Of a stretch of DNA of 64,000 nucleotides, positions 56,416 through 63,764 are shown one piece after another (positions within the stretch are counted from its first letter, which is position 1; each line of letters opens with the position of its first letter). The stretch comes from Thermoanaerobacterium sp. CMT5567-10. GTDB lineage: Bacteria; Bacillota; Thermoanaerobacteria; Thermoanaerobacterales; Thermoanaerobacteraceae. The notes beneath the pieces were generated by a model, which made no database searches, had not been told where the DNA came from, and worked only from the letters and a program-made list of their open reading frames with translations. The position numbers and the translations under genes were made by a program. The stretch is taken from contig NZ_CP130558.2 in NCBI RefSeq assembly GCF_030534315.2, forward strand, positions 124,001 through 188,000, read 5' to 3'.

Positions 56416-57596
56416 ATTTTTTCACCTCGTTTAACTTTTTTCACATACTGTTTTAGTCGTTCAAACTCATCTTCTTTACTTATTATTTTACCGCTTAATT
56501 TATCATAATAAATTTTGTCCAATATTTTTTTGTATACAGGTGATGGCTCAAGTCCTAACTCCTTTATATCATCACCGTTTATTTCTAACTTTAAAGATCT
56601 AATCACTTCAAAATGCCTATCAACAATTTTTTTAATATTTTCACCCTCCATTGTATATATCGCACTTATTGCCTCAATTTTTTTATCTTTAAATAAATTG
56701 TACACCGCTATATCATCTTTTAATGTGTATAAATTCATTTTAATCTCAATAAGATCCGATAATCCCTTAGAATATTGACGTTTAAAATTAAACTTTTCTT
56801 TCAAATAATCAAAATCATCCTTTTTAACATTATAAAAAAACAAAAGAAATCTGTATAACAAGACATCACCATATTTTGCATATGTATTCAAATTTTTAAT
56901 ATTAATATCTACTCCGTCAAATATTTTTTTGTCAATCTCATAATATTTCATCAATTTCACAATGGATTCTGGATTTTTTTCCTTTAAAATCAAATAAATC
57001 TCATTCATAATTCTATCTGTTGAAAGATTGTCAATATCACCATTCGCAATCGATTGTTTTAGCAAAAGTTCAGTATGTTCTTCTAATTTAAAATCTAATC
57101 TAACGCTGTATCTTAATGCTCTAAATATCCTCGTTGGGTCATCATTAAAACTTTTATCATGTATAACTCTAATTAGTTTATTTTTAATATCATCTAGACC
57201 ATTGCATAAATCAATTATCATGCCTTCTTTTATATCAAATGCCAGCATATTAATAGTAAAATCTCTTCTTTTGATATCCTCAACTATATCCGCTAATTCT
57301 ACATCAGGCAAAATTCCAGAATGAGTATAATACTCTTTCCTTGCTGAAACGACATCAAATGTGTATTTATCAGCTTGTATTTTTGCCGTTTTAAATTTTT
57401 CATGTATTTCAATTTTCCCATTTAAAATTTTGTTTAACATTAATGCATATCTTATTCCATCACCTTCAACTGTAATGTCTATATCATTGCTCTCTAAATT
57501 CAGAATCTTATCTCTAATATATCCTCCAACTATATAAGATTTGACACCCATTTCTTCTGATACTTTTCTAAGAATTAAAAGTATATCCTTCTCTAT
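56412..57596 (-). CDS. cca: CCA-adding/poly(A) polymerase family nucleotidyltransferase, apparent AUA start
   Basis: Class II nucleotidyltransferase that builds or repairs the tRNA CCA end. It has SYIVGGYIRDKIL, the metal aspartates in SNDIDITVEGDG, RRDFTINMLAFD, and the helical neck/body with DPTRIFRALRYSVRLDF. The first ordinary start, ATG 57551, has no ribosome site and removes the first helix. The frame stays open upstream, and ATA 57596 lies seven bases after GAAGGG; starting there gives MEKDILLILRKVSEEMGVKS, the layout of B. subtilis Cca. E. coli pcnB, a relative, starts at AUU. No C-terminal HD domain is evident. Confidence 0.88.
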   Translation of the reverse strand: MEKDILLILRKVSEEMGVKSYIVGGYIRDKILNLESNDIDITVEGDGIRYALMLNKILNGKIEIHEKFKTAKIQADKYTFDVVSARKEYYTHSGILPDVELADIVEDIKRRDFTINMLAFDIKEGMIIDLCNGLDDIKNKLIRVIHDKSFNDDPTRIFRALRYSVRLDFKLEEHTELLLKQSIANGDIDNLSTDRIMNEIYLILKEKNPESIVKLMKYYEIDKKIFDGVDINIKNLNTYAKYGDVLLYRFLLFFYNVKKDDFDYLKEKFNFKRQYSKGLSDLIEIKMNLYTLKDDIAVYNLFKDKKIEAISAIYTMEGENIKKIVDRHFEVIRSLKLEINGDDIKELGLEPSPVYKKILDKIYYDKLSGKIISKEDEFERLKQYVKKVKRGEKI

Positions 57597-57650
57597 ATAA
57601 AAACCCTTCTTTCTAGCAATTATACTTAAATTATTATATCATATTTAGAT

Positions 57651-57683
57651 AAAAAAATAAGCATAATCATTAGAATTATGCTA
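57651..57683 (-). terminator. Terminator of the spoVA operon
   Basis: Eight-pair stem AGCATAAT/ATTATGCT with a seven-base loop, followed on the minus strand by TATTTTTTTAT. It lies 25 bases after the spoVAE stop. Confidence 0.8.
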
Positions 57684-57707
57684 AGGAATAAATTATACAT
57701 TCTTAAC

Positions 57708-58064
57708 TTATTTCTTTGTTTTTGGATTAAATATTATTGAAAATAAATAGCCAAAAAAAACTGCTGCCGAAATACCTCCAGCCGTCGCTGTCAATCCTCC
57801 TGTAAAAGCACCTATAATCCCGTCTTTTTTTACTGCTTTAATCGCACCCTGTGCTAGCGAATTTCCAAAGCCTAAAAGTGGTACAGTTGCACCTGCGCCA
57901 CCGAAATCTATTAATTTTTTATATATTCCGAAACCACCTAGTATAGCACCAATTGTTACATAAAGAACTAAAATCCTAGCAGGCGTTAACTTTGTCTTGT
58001 CCATCAGTATTTGAGCAATAACGCATATTAATCCCCCAACAACGAAAGCACGTATATAATCCAT
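57708..58064 (-). CDS. spoVAE: Stage V sporulation protein AE
   Basis: Membrane part of the channel that moves dipicolinic acid into the forespore. The 118 residues hold four hydrophobic helices with the family blocks VVGGLICVIAQILMDKTKLTPA and LLGFGNSLAQGA, related to SpoVAC. It is the last gene of the spoVAC-AD-AE operon. Confidence 0.95.
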   Translation of the reverse strand: MDYIRAFVVGGLICVIAQILMDKTKLTPARILVLYVTIGAILGGFGIYKKLIDFGGAGATVPLLGFGNSLAQGAIKAVKKDGIIGAFTGGLTATAGGISAAVFFGYLFSIIFNPKTKK

Positions 58065-58076
58065 TATACCAGCCTC

Positions 58077-59090
58077 CTATGTGTATCTTGAAATAGTAAC
58101 AGCATGTGCTATACCAGGTATTGACTCTCCTTGCTGTGTACTTGTGGGGGACAATAGCGCACCTGTTGCTATAAACAAAACTCTGTTAAAAGTTCCATTT
58201 TTAATCTGACTCAACAGCCATCCATTTAAAACAACTGCCGAACATCCAGCTCCACTACCACCAGAATGCACATCCTGCGATTCATCGTATATTTCTATTC
58301 CACAGTCCTTATATTTATCTTCTATATTTAAACCGTCTTTATTGAGTAGCTCCATTAAAATGCTTTTTCCCACTCTTGCCATATCGCCTGTTATTATTAA
58401 ATCATAGTCGTTTATAGTAAAACCAGTATCGTTAAAATGTGTTATTATGGTATCGGCTGCAGCAGGTGCCATCGCAGCACCCATATTATTAGCATCTTTC
58501 ATCCCTAAATCCACAACTTTTCCAGTAGTAACATGTGTTATATATGGACCACTGCCAGTAGAAGATAACAGTGATGAGCCTGAACCTGTCACTGTCCACT
58601 GTGCCGTAAATGGCCTTTGTACACCTTGCTCCAAAGGAAATCTATATTGCCTTTCTGCAGTAGAAAAATGACTTGATGTTGTTACAATTACATAATCTGC
58701 AAAACCACCGTCTATTAGCATAGAACCTATTGACAGTCCTTCTGCCATTGTGGAACAAGCTCCATACAAACCAAATGTTGGCACATTAAATTGCCTTGCA
58801 GCAAAACTAGAAGTGATTATTTGATTTAGTAGGTCTCCTCCTATTAAATAATCTATATCGTTAATATTTAAACTTGCTTTTTTTAAAGCTAAATTAACTG
58901 AATCCTGAAACATTTTACACTCTGCCTTTTCCCAACTCTTTTCACCATAAGTATCATCGGTTAAAATCATATCAAAATAGTCTCTTAAAGGTCCTTGCCC
59001 TTCTTTTGGACCTACAATAGTACCTGAAGATATTATAGATGGCGGATTTACAAATTTAACAGTTTGAGAACCCATTTTCTTTTGTGCCAT
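58077..59090 (-). CDS. spoVAD: Stage V sporulation protein AD
   Basis: Soluble, thiolase-like component that binds dipicolinic acid on the outside of the inner spore membrane. It has NPPSIISSGTIVGPKEGQG, IGGDLLNQI, the thiolase-like FGLYGACSTMAEGLSI and DVHSGGSGAGCSA. It has 337 residues. It lies between spoVAC and spoVAE with spacings of 12-13 bases. Confidence 0.96.
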   Translation of the reverse strand: MAQKKMGSQTVKFVNPPSIISSGTIVGPKEGQGPLRDYFDMILTDDTYGEKSWEKAECKMFQDSVNLALKKASLNINDIDYLIGGDLLNQIITSSFAARQFNVPTFGLYGACSTMAEGLSIGSMLIDGGFADYVIVTTSSHFSTAERQYRFPLEQGVQRPFTAQWTVTGSGSSLLSSTGSGPYITHVTTGKVVDLGMKDANNMGAAMAPAAADTIITHFNDTGFTINDYDLIITGDMARVGKSILMELLNKDGLNIEDKYKDCGIEIYDESQDVHSGGSGAGCSAVVLNGWLLSQIKNGTFNRVLFIATGALLSPTSTQQGESIPGIAHAVTISRYT

Positions 59091-59103
59091 AGTTTATCAC
59101 CCT

Positions 59104-59550
59104 TTATTTCAGAAAATAATACACCAGTCCTACAACAATTGATGTTCCAACACCATAAACAATTACTGGTCCAGCTATATTAAACATTCTAGAAGCAACG
59201 CCAAATACAAATCCCTCTCTTTTAAACTCCATCGCTGGCGCAACAATTGAATTTGCAAAGCCTGTTATAGGCACGACCGAACCTGCACCAGCAAAGCGCC
59301 CAATATCGTCGTAAATGCCTATTCCTGTAAAAAATGAACCTAAAAAAACCATTATTATTGCAACAGGAGTACCTGCTTGTTCAGGGCTCATGCCACGTGA
59401 GACAAACAAATTGAGAAAAAATTGACCAATGTCACATATTAATCCGCCTGCAACAAAAGCCCATATAATATTTTTTATCAATGTTGGCTTAGGTTCATAT
59501 TTCTGGGCAATATCTTTGTATTCCTGTTGTTTCTTAACATCCTTCTCCAT
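59104..59550 (-). CDS. spoVAC: Stage V sporulation protein AC
   Basis: Membrane channel component for dipicolinic acid; B. subtilis SpoVAC is mechanosensitive. It has four or five hydrophobic helices with AFVAGGLICDIGQFFLN and VPITGFANSIVAPAMEFKREG. ATG 59550 after TGGAGGTATAGCA gives 148 residues; an upstream start at 59592 would read through the hairpin and lacks a ribosome site. Confidence 0.95.
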   Translation of the reverse strand: MEKDVKKQQEYKDIAQKYEPKPTLIKNIIWAFVAGGLICDIGQFFLNLFVSRGMSPEQAGTPVAIIMVFLGSFFTGIGIYDDIGRFAGAGSVVPITGFANSIVAPAMEFKREGFVFGVASRMFNIAGPVIVYGVGTSIVVGLVYYFLK

Positions 59551-59565
59551 TGCTATACCTCCATT

Positions 59566-59594
59566 TAGTGGGCACCTTGTATGGTTGCCCACTA
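59566..59594. repeat. Hairpin between dodecin and spoVAC
   Basis: Nine-pair stem TAGTGGGCA/TGCCCACTA with an 11-base loop, starting two bases after the dodecin stop. No T-run follows, so it is more likely a processing or stability element within the operon than a terminator. Confidence 0.6.
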
Positions 59595-59595
59595 T

Positions 59596-59799
59596 TTATC
59601 TATCCACTCTAAATGCTATTTGTATATTAGCTTTATATTCAACAATTTTGCCGTTCTTTACATTGGCAGTTTGGTTTAACACTTCTATTCCTGAAATATT
59701 ATCAACCGTCTTTGCCGCTTCTGCAACTGCATTTTGTATGGCATCATCCCAACTTTTTGTTGAATCTCCAACTACATTTAAGATTTTTACTACAGCCAT
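59596..59799 (-). CDS. Dodecin-family flavin-binding protein
   Basis: Small protein whose dodecamers store or buffer flavins. The 67 residues match dodecin throughout: MAVVKILNVVGDSTKSWDDA, AAKTVDNISGIEVLNQTA and GKIVEYKANIQIAFRV, with the flavin-stacking tryptophan in KSWDD. AAAGGAGG precedes it. Its place ahead of spoVAC, with a sigma-G-like promoter upstream, suggests expression in the forespore. Confidence 0.9.
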   Translation of the reverse strand: MAVVKILNVVGDSTKSWDDAIQNAVAEAAKTVDNISGIEVLNQTANVKNGKIVEYKANIQIAFRVDR

Positions 59800-59927
59800 T
59801 TTAATTCCTCCTTTAAATAAACTAATATTGCACTATCAGGTACTTTTTTTGTTGTATTATATTTTAAAAAGTAAATTGCAGATAGTGTTAAAAAAACAAT
59901 TGAAATTATTATTATGAACTTCTTCAT
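59790..59927 (-). CDS. 45-residue membrane peptide ahead of dodecin
   Basis: Short gene with a strong ribosome site (GAGGTG, six bases before ATG). The product begins MKKFIIIISIVFLTLSAIYF, one transmembrane helix or a signal-like sequence, followed by a polar tail. Its stop overlaps the dodecin start by ten bases and dodecin's AAAGGAGG lies inside it, so the two are coupled. It is the first gene after the sigma-G-like promoter. Small forespore membrane peptides are plausible, but I know of no named homologue. Confidence 0.65.
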   Translation of the reverse strand: MKKFIIIISIVFLTLSAIYFLKYNTTKKVPDSAILVYLKEELKWL

Positions 59928-59949
59928 TTGTAACACCTCAACACAATAA

Positions 59950-59979
59950 TATTATGTGAAAATATATATTTTTTAATAC
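59950..59979 (-). promoter_or_regulatory. Sigma-G promoter for the dodecin-spoVA operon
   Basis: Minus strand GTATT (59975-59979), 18 bases, CATAATA (59950-59956). The -10 fits the sigma-G consensus CATWHTA exactly, the spacing is right, and the -35 (GHATR) differs at one base. spoVA of B. subtilis is a sigma-G operon. It overlaps the tail of the spoIIA terminator. Confidence 0.7.
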
Positions 59980-60011
59980 AAAAAAGAAGTGTAACACATT
60001 TTACACTTCTT
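59978..60011 (-). terminator. Terminator of the spoIIA operon
   Basis: Eleven-pair stem AAGAAGTGTAA/TTACACTTCTT with a six-base loop, followed by six T on the minus strand. It contains the sigF stop codon. Confidence 0.85.
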
Positions 60012-60744
60012 GAAGTTGTTCTTTTAATTTTTTTAACACTTTTTTTTCAATTCTTGATACTTGCACCTGCGATATTCCAAGAATCTTTGACACTTCAGTT
60101 TGTGTCATATCTTTAAAATATCTCAGAACTATAATCTGTCTTTCTCTTGAATTTAATTTTTTAAGAACCATTCTCAGTGCAAGTTTATCTTCAATATCAT
60201 ACTCATTATCTTCACTGCCTATTTTCTCTATCAAAAGCATGTTATCATCTTCGTTGTGCTGTGAATTGTCATACAAGTATTCAGCAGTTGCTGTTGATTC
60301 AAATGCCATCGCAATTTCTTCGGCTGTAACATTAAGTTTAGACGCAATTTCTTGAATAGTTGGCTCTCTATTTAATTCTTTTTCTAATTCATCTTTTATA
60401 TAATAAGCCTTATTCGACAACTCTTTCAATGACCGACTCACTTTTATAAGACCATCGTCTCGTAAAAATCTTTTAATTTCGCCTAGTATAATAGGAACAG
60501 CATATGTAGACAGTTTTACATTATAGGACTCATCAAATTTATTTATAGCTTTAACAAATCCTATACACCCAATTTGATAGAGGTCTTCCGCTTCATATCC
60601 CCTATTAGAAAACTTTTTTACAATACTCCAGATAAGACCACTATTTTCCTTTAACAACTTTTCCAGCGATAATTTGTCATTATTTTTAGATTTTCTTATA
60701 AGTTCATTTACATCTTCATTCCTTTCACTATCTTTTTCTATCAT
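60001..60744 (-). CDS. sigF: Forespore sigma factor SigF
   Basis: First compartment-specific sigma factor of sporulation, held by SpoIIAB until SpoIIAA frees it. It shows region 2 (YEAEDLYQIGCIGFVKAINKF), the -10-reading LSTYAVPIILGEIKRFLRDDG, and region 4 helix-turn-helix (TQTEVSKILGISQVQVSRIE). It has 247 residues. The spoIIAA-spoIIAB-sigF order is the standard operon. Confidence 0.97.
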   Translation of the reverse strand: MIEKDSERNEDVNELIRKSKNNDKLSLEKLLKENSGLIWSIVKKFSNRGYEAEDLYQIGCIGFVKAINKFDESYNVKLSTYAVPIILGEIKRFLRDDGLIKVSRSLKELSNKAYYIKDELEKELNREPTIQEIASKLNVTAEEIAMAFESTATAEYLYDNSQHNEDDNMLLIEKIGSEDNEYDIEDKLALRMVLKKLNSRERQIIVLRYFKDMTQTEVSKILGISQVQVSRIEKKVLKKLKEQLQEV

Positions 60745-60753
60745 AGCAGCACC

Positions 60754-61185
60754 TCATTTATTTGTATTGATGTATTTAACCATTTTAACTCTGGTACCTT
60801 TGCCTTTTTCCGACTCAACTTCTAATTCATCCATAAATGTCTGCATAACTGTAAAACCCATTCCCGATCTATCTTCGTCAGGTTTCGTTGTATATAAAGG
60901 TTCCATGGCTTTTTCAATATCTTCTATTCCAACTCCATTGTCAATTACTTCTACTATTAATTTATTGCCTTCTATCTCCGCTTTTAAAATTATATAATCT
61001 ATCTTATTTTCATATCCATGAATTATGCAATTTGTCACAGCTTCAGAAACAGCCGTTTTAATATCTGCTACTTCCTCAATTGTAGGATCCAACTGAGCTG
61101 CAAAAGCAGCGACAACTGTTCGTGCAAAAGATTCATTTTGTGACTTGCTTAAAAATTTCAATTCCATTTTATTTGAATAGCTCAT
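60754..61185 (-). CDS. spoIIAB: Anti-sigma-F factor SpoIIAB
   Basis: GHKL-fold serine kinase that binds sigma-F and phosphorylates SpoIIAA. It has [21 protein letters not shown] (the N box), [12 protein letters not shown] (G1 box) and [14 protein letters not shown] (G2 box). It has 143 residues. Its ATG follows the spoIIAA stop directly. Confidence 0.97.
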   Translation of the reverse strand: MSYSNKMELKFLSKSQNESFARTVVAAFAAQLDPTIEEVADIKTAVSEAVTNCIIHGYENKIDYIILKAEIEGNKLIVEVIDNGVGIEDIEKAMEPLYTTKPDEDRSGMGFTVMQTFMDELEVESEKGKGTRVKMVKYINTNK

Positions 61186-61530
61186 TTATATCCCCCTTTG
61201 CATGCTTTCAATAGCTTCTTCAATTGATTTATAACAGTTTATAACTCTTAAAATTCCAGACAACTCTATAACTTTCAAAAGTTGTGAATTAGCTCCTACA
61301 ATTGCTAATGTACCATGTTTATCTTTTGCCATCTTATACCTTCCAAGAATCATACCTATGCCTGAGCTGTCCATGAAATTTAAATCTTTTAAATCTAGTA
61401 TAATATTTTTATAGCCTTTTTGATATTCGTTATTTATAGATTCTTTAAAAATATCTGAGGTATGATGATCTAACTCTCCCTTTACTTTAACTATTAATAT
61501 ATCATTTTTTTTCATAAAATTTATATCCAT
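61186..61530 (-). CDS. spoIIAA: Anti-anti-sigma factor SpoIIAA
   Basis: STAS-domain partner that, when unphosphorylated, pulls SpoIIAB off sigma-F. The phosphorylation site is the second serine of MDSSGIGMILGR at about residue 56. It has 114 residues. It is preceded by GATGGAGGGATAAAA and, 25 bases further, by a sigma-H promoter. Confidence 0.97.
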   Translation of the reverse strand: MDINFMKKNDILIVKVKGELDHHTSDIFKESINNEYQKGYKNIILDLKDLNFMDSSGIGMILGRYKMAKDKHGTLAIVGANSQLLKVIELSGILRVINCYKSIEEAIESMQRGI

Positions 61531-61552
61531 TTTTATCCCTCCATCTATATAT

Positions 61553-61579
61553 ATTCTACATAACAGTTCAATTTCCTCC
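61553..61579 (-). promoter_or_regulatory. Sigma-H promoter of spoIIA
   Basis: Minus strand GGAGGAAAT (61571-61579), 11 bases, GTAGAAT (61553-61559): an exact fit to RNAGGAWWW-N11/12-RNNGAAT. In B. subtilis spoIIA is driven by sigma-H with Spo0A~P; I did not find a clear TGTCGAA-type Spo0A box beside it. Confidence 0.82.
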
Positions 61580-61609
61580 TTTTTTGTAATATTTTTCTAT
61601 ATAATATAC

Positions 61610-61645
61610 AAAAAAACTAAAAGCTTATTCGCTTTTAGTTTTTTT
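61610..61645 (-). terminator. Terminator after dacF
   Basis: A perfect 15-pair stem (seven A, then CTAAAAGC) with a six-base loop; seven T close it on the minus strand. It overlaps the dacF stop and insulates dacF from spoIIA. Confidence 0.9.
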
Positions 61646-62780
61646 CAATCCATGATCTATAAACTTTTCTCAAATTATCAAATATATTTGATTTTTTAAC
61701 ATTTTGATTAGAAATCAAAGGCACCGTTTTAATCAGATTATTTCCATTGTAGATTTTGATTGTTCCGATTTTAGAACCGACTTTAATTGGAGCTTCTACG
61801 TATTTATTTATGCTAATTTCTTGTTTTATATTTTTAGATTCACCTTTTTTCAACAAGACATATTCATCACTATTAGCAACAGCATTTATATAATCTTTTT
61901 CTCCTTTTAATACTTTTACTGCGCCATAAGTTTTTCCTGATTCAACTACTTTTTTCGTTTCAAAGTTCGCAAATCCATAGTCTAAAAGCTTTGAAGCTTC
62001 TTTGAATCTAGTATTAGAATCTGGTGCACCGAATACCACTGCTATAAATCGTGTATCACCTCTTTTTGCTGTTGCAGATAAACAATACAAAGCTTCTGAA
62101 GTAGAACCAGTTTTTATTCCGTCAGCTCCCTGATATCTCCACAATAGTTTGTTAGTATTTGCTAAACTAAATTTTCCATTTCTAACTGAATCTATTTTAT
62201 CTGTCAAATATTTAAATATTCCTTTATGTTTAACAAGCTCTCTCGAAATTAATGCAATGTCATAAACAGAAGTATAATGATCCTTTTCAGGCAACCCTGA
62301 AGCGTTTTTAAAATTAGTATTTTTTGCTCCAAGCTCCTTAGCACATTTATTCATCTCTTCTACAAACTTTTCTTCACTACCAGAGATATATTCTGCCAGT
62401 GCTACTGAAGCATCGTTAGCCGAATTCATAGCGACAGACTTTAATAAATCGTCTACTGTCATTTCTTCACCGATTTCTAAGTATATTTGTGTTCCTCCCA
62501 TATCAAAAGCATGTTCGCTTGTTACAACTTTGTCAGTAGTCTTAATTTTGCCAGAATCTAATGCTTTCATTACTAAAAGCATTGTCATTACTTTAGTAAC
62601 ACTTGCAGGAGGTAATTCTTCATGACTATTTTTCTCATACAATACTTTTCCTGTGCTTGCATCCATAAGAATGGCTGACTTAGACTTAAGATCAAAATTA
62701 TCAGCATATGCAATATCTTCTGTTATTATTGTATAAATCAATGTAAATATCAAGATAAATGAGACTATCTTTTTTAACAT
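61635..62780 (-). CDS. dacF: Sporulation-type D-Ala-D-Ala carboxypeptidase DacF
   Basis: PBP5-family carboxypeptidase acting on the cortex or germ-cell wall of the forespore. A signal peptide (to about residue 27, ...AYADN) is followed by SVTK near 61, SAN near 118 and KTG near 220, and a C-terminal domain. It has 381 residues. DacF directly ahead of spoIIA is the B. subtilis arrangement. Its AGGAGGG ribosome site lies in the arm of a hairpin (62783-62822). Confidence 0.93.
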   Translation of the reverse strand: MLKKIVSFILIFTLIYTIITEDIAYADNFDLKSKSAILMDASTGKVLYEKNSHEELPPASVTKVMTMLLVMKALDSGKIKTTDKVVTSEHAFDMGGTQIYLEIGEEMTVDDLLKSVAMNSANDASVALAEYISGSEEKFVEEMNKCAKELGAKNTNFKNASGLPEKDHYTSVYDIALISRELVKHKGIFKYLTDKIDSVRNGKFSLANTNKLLWRYQGADGIKTGSTSEALYCLSATAKRGDTRFIAVVFGAPDSNTRFKEASKLLDYGFANFETKKVVESGKTYGAVKVLKGEKDYINAVANSDEYVLLKKGESKNIKQEISINKYVEAPIKVGSKIGTIKIYNGNNLIKTVPLISNQNVKKSNIFDNLRKVYRSWIEKN

Positions 62781-62782
62781 TG

Positions 62783-62822
62783 TATCCCTCCTCTTAAAAT
62801 TATTTTTTCTTAAGGAGGGATA
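62783..62822. repeat. Hairpin covering the dacF ribosome site
   Basis: Ten-base arms TATCCCTCCT (62783-62792) and its exact complement (62813-62822), with a TTAA/TTAA continuation inside. On the minus strand the arm next to dacF holds AGGAGGG, five bases before its ATG, so folding would block initiation. No T-run makes it a terminator. Confidence 0.7.
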
Positions 62823-62837
62823 ATTATTCTAAAATTT

Positions 62838-63704
62838 TTATGCACGAGGATGTGACCTTTTGTATACTTCTTTAATTTTTGATTTTGCAATTAATGATAT
62901 TAATTCATTTGAACCAGTCGATTTATATCCAAGCATTTCTTGTACACTTCTTATATCTGCCCCATTTTCCAACATATGCTTGGCAAAAGATTTTCTCAGT
63001 ATACTAGGAGTTATATCAAATCCTGGATTAACTATATCTGTATACTCTTTTATAATTTTCCAACATCCCTGGCGAGTTAGTGCCTTACCTCTCATGTTTA
63101 AGAAGAGATAGTCATTATTTTTAATATTTTCTCTTACAGACATATAATTTTGAAGTGCATCTACTGCAGAATCACCAATTGGTATAAATCTTTCTTTTGT
63201 GCTTTTGCAATATATGTAACCATAATTAAGATTAACATCATCTATGCGCAGTGATATTAATTCTGATACTTTTAGCCCTGTTGCATATAGAACTTCTATT
63301 ATTGCTTTATCTCTTAAACCTTTTTCGCTTTTTTCAAATTCATATGATAATAATTTGTCAACTTGATCAATTGACAATGTTACAGGAACTTTTCTTTCTA
63401 ATTTTGGTGCATCTAAAGTATATGCTGGTTCTTCATCAATTAATCTATTCATGAATAAATATTGATAAAATGATTTTATAGATGAAAGATGTCTTGAGAT
63501 AGTAGCTTGTGATCTGTTCTTATGTTTTAACAAATTCATATAATTAATAATCGTAGCCTTTTTAACTTCAAAACATCCAATATTAATTTTTTCTAAATAC
63601 TCTAAGAATTGTGTAATATCTCTTTTGTATGAATCTATAGTATTATCGCTTAACTTTTTATTGTTTTTAAGAAAATCAATAAAAGCTTGTACAACACTTA
63701 CCAT
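62838..63704 (-). CDS. XerD-like protein without catalytic residues
   Basis: Full-length XerD homologue (288 residues) from SAM-like N-terminal domain to the C-terminal HPRA. It aligns end to end with XerD, but the catalytic residues are replaced: the first arginine is K145 (GLKVSEL), the H of HxLR is S234, the H of LGH is Y260 and the nucleophilic tyrosine is I269 (NELISL for TQIYTH). Only the second arginine R237 and the lysine in KSTKER remain. It must be inactive as a recombinase but could bind DNA or XerC. ATG 63704 is eight bases after GGGG. It sits between spoIIM and dacF, the xerD locus of B. subtilis. Confidence 0.88.
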   Translation of the reverse strand: MVSVVQAFIDFLKNNKKLSDNTIDSYKRDITQFLEYLEKINIGCFEVKKATIINYMNLLKHKNRSQATISRHLSSIKSFYQYLFMNRLIDEEPAYTLDAPKLERKVPVTLSIDQVDKLLSYEFEKSEKGLRDKAIIEVLYATGLKVSELISLRIDDVNLNYGYIYCKSTKERFIPIGDSAVDALQNYMSVRENIKNNDYLFLNMRGKALTRQGCWKIIKEYTDIVNPGFDITPSILRKSFAKHMLENGADIRSVQEMLGYKSTGSNELISLIAKSKIKEVYKRSHPRA

Positions 63705-63764
63705 CAACATTACCCCTATTATATTTGATTATAATAAATATTCAACAAAACTTTTAATTTTCCT

